Source: Streptomyces sp. NBC_01439
Lineage (GTDB): Bacteria; Actinomycetota; Actinomycetes; Streptomycetales; Streptomycetaceae
DNA length: 64,000 bases
Direction of reading: 5' to 3'
NCBI RefSeq assembly: GCF_036227605.1
Contig: NZ_CP109487.1
Coordinates: 7,563,501-7,627,500, forward strand
Shown: piece after piece, positions 42,616-51,841 of the stretch
Layout of the letters: each line of letters opens with the position of its first letter
How positions within the stretch are numbered: the stretch's first letter is position 1
Translations under genes and position numbers: made by a program
Notes under the pieces: model-generated
The model's input: only the letters and a program-made list of their open reading frames with translations
Told to the model about the DNA's origin: nothing
Databases searched by the model: none

Positions 42616-43749
42616 GTGGCGACACACGCCGCGCACGCAGCACCCGACGCGGACACCCGTGCCATGCGCCGAGCCATCGAGCTCGCGGCCCGCGGACTCG
42701 GCTCCACCAGCCCCAACCCGGTCGTCGGCTGCGTCATCACCGACGCTTCGGGCGCGATCGTCGGCGAGGGCTGGCACGAGCGGGCCGGCGGCCCGCACGC
42801 CGAGGTCCACGCCCTGCGCGCGGCAGGCGAGGCCGCCCGCGGCGGCACCGCCTACGTCACCCTCGAACCCTGCAACCACACCGGCCGTACGGGGCCCTGC
42901 GCCCAGGCCCTCGCAGGCGCCGGCATCACCCGCGTGGTCTACGCCGTATCCGACCCGAACCCGCAGGCCAGCGGCGGCGGCGCCACCCTGCGCGCCGCCG
43001 GGATCGACACCACGGCCGGGCTCCTCGCGGACGAGGCCGAGGCGGGCAACGCCGCCTGGCTGACCTCCGTGCGCCTGGGCCGGCCGCACGTCACCTGGAA
43101 GTACGCCGCCACCCTCGACGGCCGCAGCGCCGCCGCGGACGGCAGCAGCCGCTGGATCAGCTCCGCCGAGTCCCGGGCCGACGTCCACCGGCTGCGCGCC
43201 GAGAGCGACGCCGTCCTCGTCGGCGGCGGCACCCTGCGCGCCGACGACCCGCACCTCGCCGTCCGCGGCGTGGAAGGCGCCGTGCAGCCGCTGCGGATCG
43301 CCCTCGACGCCCGCGCCGAGCTCCGGCCGACCGCCCGCATCCTCGACGACGCCGCACCCACCCTGCTCGTCGTCGGCGAGGACGCCGACACCCGGCACCT
43401 GCCCGGTGTCGAACTGCTCCGGCTGCCCCTGCACGACGGCCGCATCGCAGTCCACGACCTGCTCACCCGACTCTTCCAGCGCGGCCTGCGCTCCGTCCTG
43501 CTGGAAGGCGGGCCCACCCTGGCCGGCGCCTTCTTCGAAGGCGGCGCCGTCGACCGCGTCGTCGGCTACATCGCCCCGGCCCTGCTCGGCGCCGGCCCCG
43601 CGGCCCTCGCCGACGCCGGGATCAAGAACATCTCCGCCGCGCAGCGCCTCGACATCACCGAGGCCGTCCACATCGGCCCCGATCTCCGCATCACCGCAGT
43701 CCCCGTCCCCGCACCCACCGCCACCGCCACCGCCACCAAGGAGCACTGA
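42616..43749 (+). CDS. ribD: Bifunctional diaminohydroxyphosphoribosylaminopyrimidine deaminase/reductase
   Basis: A 377-residue riboflavin enzyme catalysing deamination then ribosyl reduction of the GTP-derived pyrimidine. The N-terminal cytidine-deaminase-like domain has HAEVHAL and CNHTGRTGPC (zinc site: HAE, and PCNHTGRTGPC in the family). The reductase domain has TLDGRSAAADGSSRWIS and SVLLEGGPTLAGAF. GTG 42616 has AGGAGG five bases upstream and is preferred to the in-frame ATG 42598. It is the first gene of the operon under the FMN riboswitch and stops immediately before ribE. Confidence 0.95.
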   Translation: MATHAAHAAPDADTRAMRRAIELAARGLGSTSPNPVVGCVITDASGAIVGEGWHERAGGPHAEVHALRAAGEAARGGTAYVTLEPCNHTGRTGPCAQALAGAGITRVVYAVSDPNPQASGGGATLRAAGIDTTAGLLADEAEAGNAAWLTSVRLGRPHVTWKYAATLDGRSAAADGSSRWISSAESRADVHRLRAESDAVLVGGGTLRADDPHLAVRGVEGAVQPLRIALDARAELRPTARILDDAAPTLLVVGEDADTRHLPGVELLRLPLHDGRIAVHDLLTRLFQRGLRSVLLEGGPTLAGAFFEGGAVDRVVGYIAPALLGAGPAALADAGIKNISAAQRLDITEAVHIGPDLRITAVPVPAPTATATATKEH

Positions 43750-44373
43750 GTGTTCACCGGAATCGTCGAAGAACTGGGCGAGGTCACCGCTGTCGAGCAG
43801 CTCGAGGAAGCCTCCCGCTTCCGGCTGCGCGGCCCCCTCGTCACCGAAGGCGCCAAGCACGGTGACTCCATCGCGGTCAACGGCGTCTGCCTCACGGTCG
43901 TGGAGACCGCGGACGGCGAGTTCACCGCCGACGTCATGCAGGAGACCCTGAACCGCTCCAGCCTCGGCGCCCTGACCCAGGGCTCCCGGGTCAACCTGGA
44001 GCGTCCGATGGCCCTCGGCGGACGGCTCGGCGGCCACCTGGTCCAGGGGCACGTAGACGGAACCGGCGAGATCATCTCCCGGACCCCCTCCGAGCACTGG
44101 GAGATCGTCAAGGTCGCCCTCCCGAAGAACCTCTCCCGCTACGTCGTCGAGAAGGGCTCCATCACGGTCGACGGCGTCAGCCTCACCGTGGTCGAGGCCG
44201 CGGCCGACTGGTTCACCATCAGCCTCATCCCCACCACCCTCGCGCTGACCACCCTCGGCATCAAGCAGAGCGGCGACCCCGTCAACCTCGAGGTCGACGT
44301 CCTCGCCAAGTACGTCGAGCGCCTGCTGGCCGCCGGCGTGAACCCCCTGCACGCGGCGGGAGACGAGCAGTGA
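43750..44373 (+). CDS. ribE: Riboflavin synthase alpha chain
   Basis: A 207-residue enzyme that dismutates two 6,7-dimethyl-8-ribityllumazine molecules into riboflavin and its pyrimidine precursor. The N-terminus [10 protein letters not shown] is family-invariant. The internal duplication is visible: [15 protein letters not shown] in the first barrel and [15 protein letters not shown] in the second. It begins at GTG directly after the ribD stop and overlaps the ribM start by four bases (GTGA). Confidence 0.97.
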   Translation: MFTGIVEELGEVTAVEQLEEASRFRLRGPLVTEGAKHGDSIAVNGVCLTVVETADGEFTADVMQETLNRSSLGALTQGSRVNLERPMALGGRLGGHLVQGHVDGTGEIISRTPSEHWEIVKVALPKNLSRYVVEKGSITVDGVSLTVVEAAADWFTISLIPTTLALTTLGIKQSGDPVNLEVDVLAKYVERLLAAGVNPLHAAGDEQ

Positions 44374-45023
44374 CCGCCCTGAACTGGCTCAACGCGGAGG
44401 CCTTCACCGTCTTCGGCCAGAAGGTCATCTGGTCCGACATGATCGGCAACCTGATGGGCCTGGCCGCGCTCGCGCTCGGCTGGCGCCGCTCCATCTGGAC
44501 CTGGCCCGCCCAGCTCCTCTCCGGCCTGATCCTCATCGCCGCCTACGCCTCCGCCCACCTCGCGGGCGGCGTCGGCAAGCAGCTCCTCGTCATCGGCGTG
44601 GCCGTCTTCGGCTGGCGCGCCTGGCAGCGCGGCCGCCAGCAGGCCCAGGACGGCTCCATCGCCGTGCGCACCGCCACCTGGAAGGAGCGCGGGCTCCTCC
44701 TGGCCGGTGCGGCGCTCGGCACCCTCGCCGTCGGCGGCCTCTTCACGCTCTTCCCGAACCTCTCGTGGAGCCCGTGGGCCGACGCGTACATCTTCGTCGG
44801 CACCATCGTCGCGATGGTCGCCCAGGCCCGCGGCCTCGTCGAGTTCTGGTTCGCCTGGCTCCTCGTCGACCTGGTCGGCGTCCCGCTCGCCTTCAGCAAC
44901 GGGCTGGCCTTCTCCGGCCTCGTCTACGTCGTGTACTTCGCCCTCGTGCTGTGGGGCGCCTACGACTGGTACCAGCGTTCCCGCACCAACCCCGCCCCGG
45001 CCCTGGAAGGAGCAACGGCATGA
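44370..45023 (+). CDS. ribM: RibM/PnuX-type riboflavin transporter (PnuC family)
   Basis: A 217-residue integral membrane protein with about seven helices, of the PnuC family. PnuC members in riboflavin operons (RibM/PnuX) import riboflavin by facilitated diffusion instead of nicotinamide mononucleotide. Recognisable segments are [30 protein letters not shown] and [31 protein letters not shown]. It overlaps ribE by GTGA and ribBA by ATGA, so it is embedded in the operon and shares riboswitch control. Specificity is inferred from context. Confidence 0.9.
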   Translation: MTALNWLNAEAFTVFGQKVIWSDMIGNLMGLAALALGWRRSIWTWPAQLLSGLILIAAYASAHLAGGVGKQLLVIGVAVFGWRAWQRGRQQAQDGSIAVRTATWKERGLLLAGAALGTLAVGGLFTLFPNLSWSPWADAYIFVGTIVAMVAQARGLVEFWFAWLLVDLVGVPLAFSNGLAFSGLVYVVYFALVLWGAYDWYQRSRTNPAPALEGATA

Positions 45024-46309
45024 CCAGCCTCAAGCCCGTGCCCGACATCCCCGAAGAGACCTTCCGCCTCGACCCCGTCGAGCAGGCCATCCGCGACATC
45101 GCGGCGGGCCGCCCCGTCGTCGTCGTCGACGACGAGGACCGCGAGAACGAGGGCGACCTCGTCATCGCCGCCGAGAAGGCCACCCCCGAGATCATCGCGT
45201 TCATGATGAGCGAGTGCCGCGGCCTGATCTGCGCCCCGATGGAGGGCGCCGAGCTGGACCGGCTCGAGCTCCCCCAGATGGTCACGAACAACACCGAGTC
45301 GATGAAGACCGCCTTCACCGTCTCCGTGGACGCGAGCGCCGCCCACGGCGTCTCCACCGGCATCTCGGCCGCCGACCGCGCCACCACCCTGCGACTCCTC
45401 GCCGACGGGGTCTCCGAGCCCGGTGACTTCGTCCGCCCCGGCCACGTCTTCCCGCTGCGCGCCAAGCCCGGCGGCGTCCTGGTCCGCAACGGCCACACCG
45501 AGGCCGCCGTGGACCTCGCCCGCCTCGCGGGCCTGCGCCCTGCCGGCGCCATCGTGGAGATCGCCGGCGAGGACGGCGTCATGCTGCGCCTGCCCGAGCT
45601 GATCCCCTTCGCCCGCAAGCATGGCCTGACGATCATCTCCATCGAGGACCTGATCGCCTACCGCCGCTCCGCCGAGCCCACCGTGCGCCGCGAGGCCGAG
45701 GTCAGCCTGCCGACCGCCTTCGGCGAGTTCACGGCGTACGGCTACCGCTCCACCGTCGACGGCGTCGAGCACGTCGCCCTCGTCCACGGCGAGGTCGGCG
45801 ACGGATCCGACATCCTCGTCCGGATCCACTCCGAGTGCCTGACCGGCGACATCTTCGCCTCCCAGCGCTGCGACTGCGGCCCCCAGCTGCACGCCTCCAT
45901 GGAACGCATCAAGGCCGAGGGCCGCGGCATCGTCGTCTACCTGCGCGGCCACGAGGGCCGCGGCATCGGGCTCCTGTCCAAGCTGCGCGCGTACGAGCTC
46001 CAGGAGCGCGGCCGCGACACCCTCGACGCCAATCTGGAACTCGGCCTGCCCGCCGACGCCCGCGACTACGGCGCCGGCGCCCAGATCCTCGCCGACCTCG
46101 GCGTGCACGGCGTCCGGCTGATGACCAACAACCCCGAGAAGTCCGACGCCCTGGTCCGGCACGGCATCACGGTCACCAGCCGGGAGTCGATGCCGGTGGA
46201 GGCCGGCGAGCACAATCTGCGGTACCTGCGCACCAAGCGGGACCGGATGGGTCACGACCTGCCCTGGCTGGACGGGCCCGTGACCACCTCCGCCTGCGGC
46301 AACCAGTAA
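45020..46309 (+). CDS. ribBA: Bifunctional DHBP synthase/GTP cyclohydrolase II
   Basis: A 429-residue fusion of the two entry enzymes of riboflavin synthesis. The RibB half (residues 1-205) has [20 protein letters not shown] with the acidic metal site and [10 protein letters not shown]. The RibA half has [21 protein letters not shown], where the cysteines bind zinc, and [15 protein letters not shown] 45020 overlaps the ribM stop. It makes 3,4-dihydroxybutanone phosphate from ribulose 5-phosphate and the pyrimidine precursor from GTP. Confidence 0.96.
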   Translation: MTSLKPVPDIPEETFRLDPVEQAIRDIAAGRPVVVVDDEDRENEGDLVIAAEKATPEIIAFMMSECRGLICAPMEGAELDRLELPQMVTNNTESMKTAFTVSVDASAAHGVSTGISAADRATTLRLLADGVSEPGDFVRPGHVFPLRAKPGGVLVRNGHTEAAVDLARLAGLRPAGAIVEIAGEDGVMLRLPELIPFARKHGLTIISIEDLIAYRRSAEPTVRREAEVSLPTAFGEFTAYGYRSTVDGVEHVALVHGEVGDGSDILVRIHSECLTGDIFASQRCDCGPQLHASMERIKAEGRGIVVYLRGHEGRGIGLLSKLRAYELQERGRDTLDANLELGLPADARDYGAGAQILADLGVHGVRLMTNNPEKSDALVRHGITVTSRESMPVEAGEHNLRYLRTKRDRMGHDLPWLDGPVTTSACGNQ

Positions 46310-46372
46310 GCACGCACCACCACCCGTACGCACATCCACCCCACCCATCACGAACCACCAAGGAGCAGAGCT

Positions 46373-46858
46373 GTGAGCGGCAAGGGCGCACCCGAACTGA
46401 GCGTGAAGAACTGCGGAGACCTCCGAGTCGCCGTGATCGCGGCCCAGTGGCACGAGAAGGTCATGGACGGACTGGTCGACGGAGCCCTGCGGGCCCTGCA
46501 CGAGCTGGGCATCGACGAGCCCACCCTGCTCCGGGTCCCCGGCAGCTTCGAGCTCCCGGTCGTGGCGAAGGTGCTGGCCGGTCGCGGCTACGACGCCATC
46601 GTCGCCCTCGGCGTGGTCATCCGCGGCGGCACCCCGCACTTCGACTACGTCTGCCAGGGCGTCACCCAGGGCCTGGTACAGGTCTCGATCGACACCGGAG
46701 TCCCCGTCGGCTTCGGAGTACTGACCTGCGACAACGACGAGCAGGCGCTGGACCGCGCCGGGCTCGAGGGGTCGAACGAGGACAAGGGGCACGAAGCGGT
46801 CACCGCCGCGGTCGCCACCGCCATGACCCTGCGCACCGTGAGCGAGCCCTGGCGCTAG
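46373..46858 (+). CDS. ribH: 6,7-dimethyl-8-ribityllumazine synthase
   Basis: A 161-residue lumazine synthase that condenses the pyrimidine and butanone phosphate precursors, usually as an icosahedral or pentameric assembly. Signature segments: [55 protein letters not shown] with the catalytic His, and [19 protein letters not shown] start with AAGGAGCAGAG upstream. It completes the riboflavin pathway in this operon and is separated from ribBA by 63 bases. Confidence 0.96.
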   Translation: MSGKGAPELSVKNCGDLRVAVIAAQWHEKVMDGLVDGALRALHELGIDEPTLLRVPGSFELPVVAKVLAGRGYDAIVALGVVIRGGTPHFDYVCQGVTQGLVQVSIDTGVPVGFGVLTCDNDEQALDRAGLEGSNEDKGHEAVTAAVATAMTLRTVSEPWR

Positions 46859-46916
46859 TCCAAGGAGTGAACCCCGGCACCGGGGCACCCGGGTGAGCCC
46901 GTACTCTAAGGGCATC

Positions 46917-47198
46917 ATGGCTGACAAGACCCCCAAGACCTTCGAGGAGCTCTTCGCCGAGCTCCAGCGCAAGGCCGCCGAAGGCGACCCCAGCACCTCC
47001 CGCACCGCCGAGCTCGTCCACAAGGGCGTCCATGCCATCGGCAAGAAGGTCGTCGAGGAGGCCGCCGAGGTCTGGATGGCCGCCGAGTACGAGGGCAAGG
47101 AAGCCGCCGCCGAGGAGATCTCCCAGCTGCTCTACCACGTCCAGGTGATGATGGTGGCGCGGGGGATCTCCCTCGACGACGTCTACGCGCACCTCTGA
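46917..47198 (+). CDS. hisE: Phosphoribosyl-ATP pyrophosphatase
   Basis: A 93-residue enzyme of histidine synthesis step two, hydrolysing PR-ATP to PR-AMP. It belongs to the all-alpha MazG-like fold: [31 protein letters not shown] with the metal-binding acidic residues, and [21 protein letters not shown] 46917 after AAGGG gives the usual length; an in-frame GTG 24 bases upstream is less likely. It is 58 bases behind ribH and 56 before hisG, forming a rib-his run on one strand. Confidence 0.94.
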   Translation: MADKTPKTFEELFAELQRKAAEGDPSTSRTAELVHKGVHAIGKKVVEEAAEVWMAAEYEGKEAAAEEISQLLYHVQVMMVARGISLDDVYAHL

Positions 47199-47254
47199 AC
47201 CCCGGCACGCACACCCGCCCGCAAACCCGTAATCCACGCCCCAAAGGAAGCCCC

Positions 47255-48103
47255 ATGCTGCGCATCGCCGTCCCCAACAAGGGTTCACTCTCCGGACCGG
47301 CGTCGGCGATGCTCCATGAGGCCGGTTACCGGATGCGCAAGGAGTCCAAGGAGCTCGTGGTCGTCGACCCCGAGAACGAGGTGGAGTTCTTCTACCTCCG
47401 CCCCAAGGACATCGCGATCTACGTCTCCTCGGGCAAGCTCGACATCGGCATCACCGGCCGCGACCTGCTGCTCGACTCCGGCGCCAGCGCCGAGGAGATC
47501 CTGCCGCTGAACTTCGGCCGCTCCACCTTCCGCTACGCCACCACCCCCGGCACGGCGAAGGGCCCCGAGGACTTCGGCGGGATGACGATCGCGACCTCGT
47601 ACGAGGGGATCGTCGCCAAGCACCTCGCCGAGAAGGGCATCGACGCCTCCGTCGTGCACCTCGACGGTGCGGTCGAGACCGCCATCCAGCTCGGCGTCGC
47701 CCAGATCATCGCGGACGTCGTCGAGACCGGCACCAGCCTGCGCAACGCCGGACTGGAGGTCATCGGCGAGCCGATCCTCACCTCCGAGGCCGTCGTCATC
47801 CGCGGCAACGGCGCCGACGCCGACGACCCGCAGGTCCAGCAGTTCCTGCGCCGCCTGCAGGGCGTCCTGGTGGCCCGCAGCTACGTGATGATGGACTACG
47901 ACTGCCGCGCCGAGCACCTGGAGCGCGCGGTCGCCCTCACCCCCGGCCTGGAGTCGCCGACCGTCTCCCCGCTGCACAACGAGGGCTGGGTCGCCGTCCG
48001 CGCGATGGTCCCCGCCAAGGAAGCGCAGCGGATCATGGACGACCTGTACGAGCTCGGCGCGCGCGCGATCCTCACCACCTCGATCCACGCCTGCCGCCTC
48101 TAG
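47255..48103 (+). CDS. hisG: ATP phosphoribosyltransferase, long form
   Basis: A 282-residue enzyme catalysing the first committed step of histidine synthesis, from ATP and PRPP to PR-ATP. The catalytic domain begins MLRIAVPNKGSL and contains DIGITGRDLLLDSG and the PRPP loop region VETGTSLRNAGL. The C-terminal ACT-like domain (residues about 210-282, ending TTSIHACRL) marks the long, histidine-feedback-inhibited hexameric form. AAAGGAAG ribosome-binding site. It pairs with hisE; the other his genes are not in this window. Confidence 0.96.
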   Translation: MLRIAVPNKGSLSGPASAMLHEAGYRMRKESKELVVVDPENEVEFFYLRPKDIAIYVSSGKLDIGITGRDLLLDSGASAEEILPLNFGRSTFRYATTPGTAKGPEDFGGMTIATSYEGIVAKHLAEKGIDASVVHLDGAVETAIQLGVAQIIADVVETGTSLRNAGLEVIGEPILTSEAVVIRGNGADADDPQVQQFLRRLQGVLVARSYVMMDYDCRAEHLERAVALTPGLESPTVSPLHNEGWVAVRAMVPAKEAQRIMDDLYELGARAILTTSIHACRL

Positions 48104-48180
48104 CCCGTCCCTCGGGCCCGGCGTGCAACCCGGCACGCCGCCCACCGACCCGCACGCCACCTCCAGAAGGCACCGCACCA

Positions 48181-48645
48181 ATGGCCGAGTCCGCCGCCCA
48201 GCCCGCCGCACCCACCCTGCCGGTCACCTTCCGGCCGACCCGCACCCGGGTCGTCCTGCTGGGCGTCGGCCTCGCCATGTTCGTCACCATCACGGCGATC
48301 GCCCTGCTGCTGGAGAACCTCAGCCCGGGCGAGCGGATCAGCTTCGTCTTCACCGCCGTCCTGATGAGCTCCGTACTCGTCCTGCTCAGCCGCCCCAAGG
48401 TGGTCGCGGACGAGACCGGCGTCACGGTCGTCAACCTGACCAACACCCGCCGCCTGGAGTGGGCCCAGATCCTGCGGGTCAACCTCCGCCCGGGCGACCC
48501 GTGGGTGTTCCTCGACCTCAGCGACGGCACCAGCCTGCCCGCCCTCGGCATCCAGCCGGGCATCGCCAAGCAGCAGGCGATCGGCGACGCCCGAGCCCTG
48601 CGCACCCTGGCCGAAACCCACGGAACGGGCACCGGCGACCACTGA
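48181..48645 (+). CDS. PH-domain-type membrane protein
   Basis: A 154-residue protein with two membrane helices (VVLLGVGLAMFVTITAIALLL and ISFVFTAVLMSSVLVLL) followed by a bacterial PH-like domain (PKVVADETGVTVVNLTNTRRLEWAQILRVNL, ending in FLDLSDGTSLPALGI). This is the common actinobacterial PH_6-type arrangement. Position 77 bases after hisG suggests co-transcription. Such proteins are widespread and uncharacterised; a cell-envelope role is assumed from topology only. Confidence 0.8.
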   Translation: MAESAAQPAAPTLPVTFRPTRTRVVLLGVGLAMFVTITAIALLLENLSPGERISFVFTAVLMSSVLVLLSRPKVVADETGVTVVNLTNTRRLEWAQILRVNLRPGDPWVFLDLSDGTSLPALGIQPGIAKQQAIGDARALRTLAETHGTGTGDH

Positions 48646-48693
48646 GTCGGCCGATCCCCACGGCTGCGTACCGTTGCGGCCGGGATCTCAATG

Positions 48694-48813
48694 ACTACCC
48701 TGGTGGCGGGGCGCAGCCGTGCGCCCTCCCATCGGCCCCGGGACCTCGTGGCCCGTGGGCACCTGCGACTTGAGGAGTGACTCCCTCCAGCAATGGACGG
48801 ATCGTCCGGTAGT
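48694..48813 (+). ncRNA. Candidate structured leader RNA upstream of the CNNM/CorC pair
   Basis: The outer strands ACTACC (48694-48699) and GGTAGT (48808-48813) are complementary. Inside are a perfect GGGCGCA/TGCGCCC hairpin with a GCCG loop (48709-48726), a GGAG/CTCC hairpin with a TGA loop (48774-48784) and a GGACG/CGTCC hairpin with a GAT loop (48795-48807) that stacks directly on the closing helix. A further CGGG/CCCG helix fits in the middle. This multi-branched layout, 33 bases before a divalent-cation transporter-like gene, resembles a metal-sensing riboswitch. I do not recognise a known class. Confidence 0.45.
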
Positions 48814-48845
48814 ACCCGCGCCGCCCTCCCCTCGGAGGCGGCGGC

Positions 48846-50246
48846 ATGACCATCCCGCTACTTCTTCTTGCGGCGGCCTTCGCCCTGATCCTCGCCAACG
48901 GTTTCTTCGTGGCCGCCGAGTTCGGCCTCGTGACCGTGGAGCGACCCGACGCCGAACGCGCCGCAGCCGACGGAGACCGCCGTGCCCGCACGGTGGTCAA
49001 GGCCCTACGGGAGCTGTCCTTCCAGCTCTCCGGCACCCAACTCGGCATCACCATCACCTCCCTCGTGGTCGGCATGCTCGCCGAGCCCGCCCTCGCCGCA
49101 CTGCTGGCCGGGCCGCTCGCCGCGACCGGCCTGCCGAAGGGAGCCGTCTCCGGTGTCGCCGTCGTCATCGGCATGCTGCTCGCCTCCGCCGTCCAGATGG
49201 TCGTCGGCGAGCTCGTCCCGAAGAACTGGGCGGTCTCCCGACCGCTCCAGGTGGCCCGCTTCGTCGCCGGCCCCCAGCAGGTCTTCTCCCGCGCCTTCCG
49301 TCCGGTCATCGCCGGCCTCAACGCCGTGGCCAACCGCCTCGTGCGGGCGCTCGGCGTGGAACCGACCGAGGAGATGGCGTCCGCCCGGACCCCCGGCGAG
49401 CTGCTCTCCCTGGTCCGCCATTCGGCGCAGGCCGGCGCCCTCGAACAGGACACCGCCGACCTCTTCGTCCGGACCCTCTCGCTGGGCGAGCTCACGGCCC
49501 AGCACGTCATGACCCCCCGGGTGAAGGTCAGCGCCCTGATGCACACGGCGACCGCGGCCGACGTGCTCAACCTGACCCGCGCCACGGGCCTGTCCCGCTT
49601 CCCCGTCTACCGCGACCGCATCGACGAGATCACCGGCGTCGTCCACCTCAAGGACGCGCTCGCCGTGCGCGAAACCGAACGCGACCGCACGAGCGTGAGC
49701 CGGATCTGCGTCGCCCCGCTGCTGGTGCCCGGCTCCCTGCCGGTGCAGCCGCTGCTGGAGCGGCTGCGCAGCGAGCAGCCGATGGCCGTGGTCGTCGACG
49801 AGTACGGCGGTACCGCCGGCGTCGTCACGCTGGAGGACATCGTGGAGGAACTCGTCGGCGAGGTCCGCGACGAGCACGACCTCGCCGAGGACGAGGCCCC
49901 CGAACTGGCCGCCGTACCGTCCGAGGACGGCCGCCCCTCCTGGGAGGCCGACGGCAGCTGCCGGGTGCAGACCCTGCGCCGCATAGGCCTGGAAGTGCCC
50001 GAAGGCCCGTACGAGACCGTCGCCGGCCTCGTCGCCGACCTGCTCGGCCGGATCCCCGCCCCCGGGGACCGCGCGGAACTCCCCGGCTGGAAGCTGTCCG
50101 TCCGCCGCGTCGGCCGCAACCGCGCCGAGCGGGTCCGGCTGGTCCGGCTGGCGGCGGTGCCCGCGGCCGGTGCGTACCGGCCCGCGGCCGACGGCGCGGC
50201 CGTGCCCGAACCGAAGCGGGCCGAGCTGGAAGGCGCCGCCCGATGA
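48846..50246 (+). CDS. CNNM/CorC-type membrane protein with CBS pair (hemolysin family), first copy
   Basis: A 466-residue protein. The N-terminal DUF21 transmembrane domain (LANGFFVAAEFGLVTVERPD, then MVVGELVPKNWAVSRP) belongs to the CNNM/MgpA-type Mg2+ exporters. It is followed by a CBS pair (HVMTPRVKVSALMHTATAADVLN and PMAVVVDEYGGTAGVVTLEDIVEELVGE) and a CorC-type C-terminal domain. CBS modules bind Mg-ATP and control ion transport. The ATG overlaps a GGCGGCGGC ribosome-binding context. It is coupled by ATGA to a shorter paralogue; together they probably form a hetero-oligomeric Mg2+/Co2+ efflux system. Confidence 0.92.
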   Translation: MTIPLLLLAAAFALILANGFFVAAEFGLVTVERPDAERAAADGDRRARTVVKALRELSFQLSGTQLGITITSLVVGMLAEPALAALLAGPLAATGLPKGAVSGVAVVIGMLLASAVQMVVGELVPKNWAVSRPLQVARFVAGPQQVFSRAFRPVIAGLNAVANRLVRALGVEPTEEMASARTPGELLSLVRHSAQAGALEQDTADLFVRTLSLGELTAQHVMTPRVKVSALMHTATAADVLNLTRATGLSRFPVYRDRIDEITGVVHLKDALAVRETERDRTSVSRICVAPLLVPGSLPVQPLLERLRSEQPMAVVVDEYGGTAGVVTLEDIVEELVGEVRDEHDLAEDEAPELAAVPSEDGRPSWEADGSCRVQTLRRIGLEVPEGPYETVAGLVADLLGRIPAPGDRAELPGWKLSVRRVGRNRAERVRLVRLAAVPAAGAYRPAADGAAVPEPKRAELEGAAR

Positions 50247-51286
50247 ACGCGCTCCAACTCCTCTTCGCCCTGTTGCTGGTCCTCGCCAACGGCTTCTTCG
50301 TCGGCGCCGAGTTCGCGCTCGTCTCCGTACGGCGCAGCCAGATCGAGCCCCTCGCGGCCGGTTCCAAGCGGGCCCGCCAGGTGCTCCACGGCTTGGAGAA
50401 CCTGCCCCGCATGATGGCCGCCGCACAGTTCGGCATCACCGTCTGCTCGCTCACCCTCGGCGCGGTCGCCGAGCCCACCGTGGCCCGGCTGCTGGAGCCC
50501 TTCTTCCACGCCGTCCACGTACCGCAGGGCCTGATCCACCCCCTCGGCTACGCGTTCGCGCTCGCCGCCGTGGTCTTCCTGCACCTGGTGATCGGCGAAA
50601 TGGTGCCGAAGAACCTGGCCATGGCGGCCCCGGAGAAGACCGCCCTGTGGTTCAGTCCCGGCCTGGTGGCCTTCGCCCGCCTGTGCGGGCCGGTCACCAC
50701 CGCGCTCGGTGCCTGCGCCGCGCTCGTCCTGAAGCTCTTCAAGGTGGAGCCCAAGGACGAGGTCGAGGCCGTCTACACCTCCGCCCAGCTGGGCCGGCTC
50801 CTCAAGGACTCCCGGCAGGCCGGGCTCCTGGAGCCGGTCGAGCAGGAGCGGCTGGAGGACGCGCTGGAACTGGGCAGCCGCCCCGTCACCGACGTCCTCC
50901 TCGGACCGGACCGACTGGTCACGGTCGGCCCGGCGGTGACCCCGCGGCAGATCGAGCAGTTGACCGTCCGCACCGGCTACTCCCGTTTCCCCGTCCGTGC
51001 CGACAGCGGCGCCTTCATGGGCTACCTGCACGTCAAGGACGTACTGGACCTGGAGGACAGGGAGCGGGCCGTCCCGCAGCGGGTCTGGCGCCGGATGACC
51101 ACGCTGTGCGCCACCGTCCCGCTGGACGACGCCCTCGGCGTCATGCGCCGGGACGCCACGCACCTCGCGCAGGTGGCGGATCCGGGGGGCCGGGTCCTCG
51201 GCCTGGTCGCCCTGGAGGACGTCCTCGAAATGCTGGTCGGCGAGGTCCGCGACCCGGCCCACCGGGTGGCGCCCGCCCGCCGCTAG
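50243..51286 (+). CDS. CNNM/CorC-type membrane protein, shorter second copy
   Basis: A 347-residue paralogue of the preceding protein. The DUF21 domain has LANGFFVGAEFALVSVRRSQIE, MMAAAQFGITVCSLTLGAVAEPT and VIGEMVPKNLAMAAPEKTAL. The CBS region is more divergent (GYSRFPVRADSGAFMGYLHVKDVLDLED), and the protein ends right after LGLVALEDVLEMLVGEVRDP, without the CorC C-terminal domain of its partner. The ATGA overlap argues for a stoichiometric complex. A hairpin terminator follows 20 bases after the stop. Confidence 0.9.
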   Translation: MNALQLLFALLLVLANGFFVGAEFALVSVRRSQIEPLAAGSKRARQVLHGLENLPRMMAAAQFGITVCSLTLGAVAEPTVARLLEPFFHAVHVPQGLIHPLGYAFALAAVVFLHLVIGEMVPKNLAMAAPEKTALWFSPGLVAFARLCGPVTTALGACAALVLKLFKVEPKDEVEAVYTSAQLGRLLKDSRQAGLLEPVEQERLEDALELGSRPVTDVLLGPDRLVTVGPAVTPRQIEQLTVRTGYSRFPVRADSGAFMGYLHVKDVLDLEDRERAVPQRVWRRMTTLCATVPLDDALGVMRRDATHLAQVADPGGRVLGLVALEDVLEMLVGEVRDPAHRVAPARR

Positions 51287-51305
51287 GCCGTCGACCGGTC
51301 GTTCC

Positions 51306-51333
51306 GCCCCCGGGCCCTCGCGGGTCCGGGGGC
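51306..51333 (+). terminator. Hairpin terminator after the CNNM pair
   Basis: GCCCCCGGGCCC pairs with GGGTCCGGGGGC (12 bp, one G-T) around a TCGC loop, 20 bases after the stop. Confidence 0.8.
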
Positions 51334-51841
51334 AGAGCTCGTGGGAGGAGGCGTCCAGATCGCGGGCGACGTGGACGAAGCCGGTGTGGACGAAGCCGGT
51401 GCGGACGAAGTCGGTGTGAGGTCAGTCACACAAGGTCGGTTCGGGTGCGTTCCGGTGAACCTCGACCGGGTCCCGGCCGTCTTGATGGCCGGATCGTCGG
51501 TTCGGGTATCCGGGCTGGACTTCACGGTCTGCGACGCGGAACACTACGATGCCAGCGATCTTCCGGCGTCCCGGTCCGGCTCCGGCCGTGGGACCTCCGG
51601 GATGCACGGGGGTCCGGTCACCGTACGTCGGCCGCCTCGCGATTGACCGACCGATCCCCGTTTAGCCAGTAGCCGACGGGGGCAAGACGCCGGTTTGCTA
51701 GCGTGTCGGACGTGGAGTCCCGTCGGTCATGCCGGGGACGCGTGTCGCCGGGGAGTCCCCGGCCGATGCCCGCTGACCTCGCTCGCCCTGCCGAGCCGGC
51801 CCGACCTGCGGCAGAGTGCCGCTTCACGGAAGCGATGTGAC
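51334..51841. other. Intergenic region of about 500 bp with three 15-bp tandem repeats
   Basis: No convincing gene. GTGGACGAAGCCGGT occurs at 51371-51385 and 51386-51400, with a variant at 51401-51415. An open frame across it reads DEAG repeats but has poor Streptomyces third-position bias and no homology that I recognise. The second half presumably contains the promoter of the membrane glycosyltransferase gene. Confidence 0.6.

Noticed and set aside
51341..51646. A possible 101-residue protein with DEAG repeats
   Set aside because: Codon bias is poor, the repeats come from a 15-bp DNA tandem repeat, and there is no ribosome-binding site or recognised homology.
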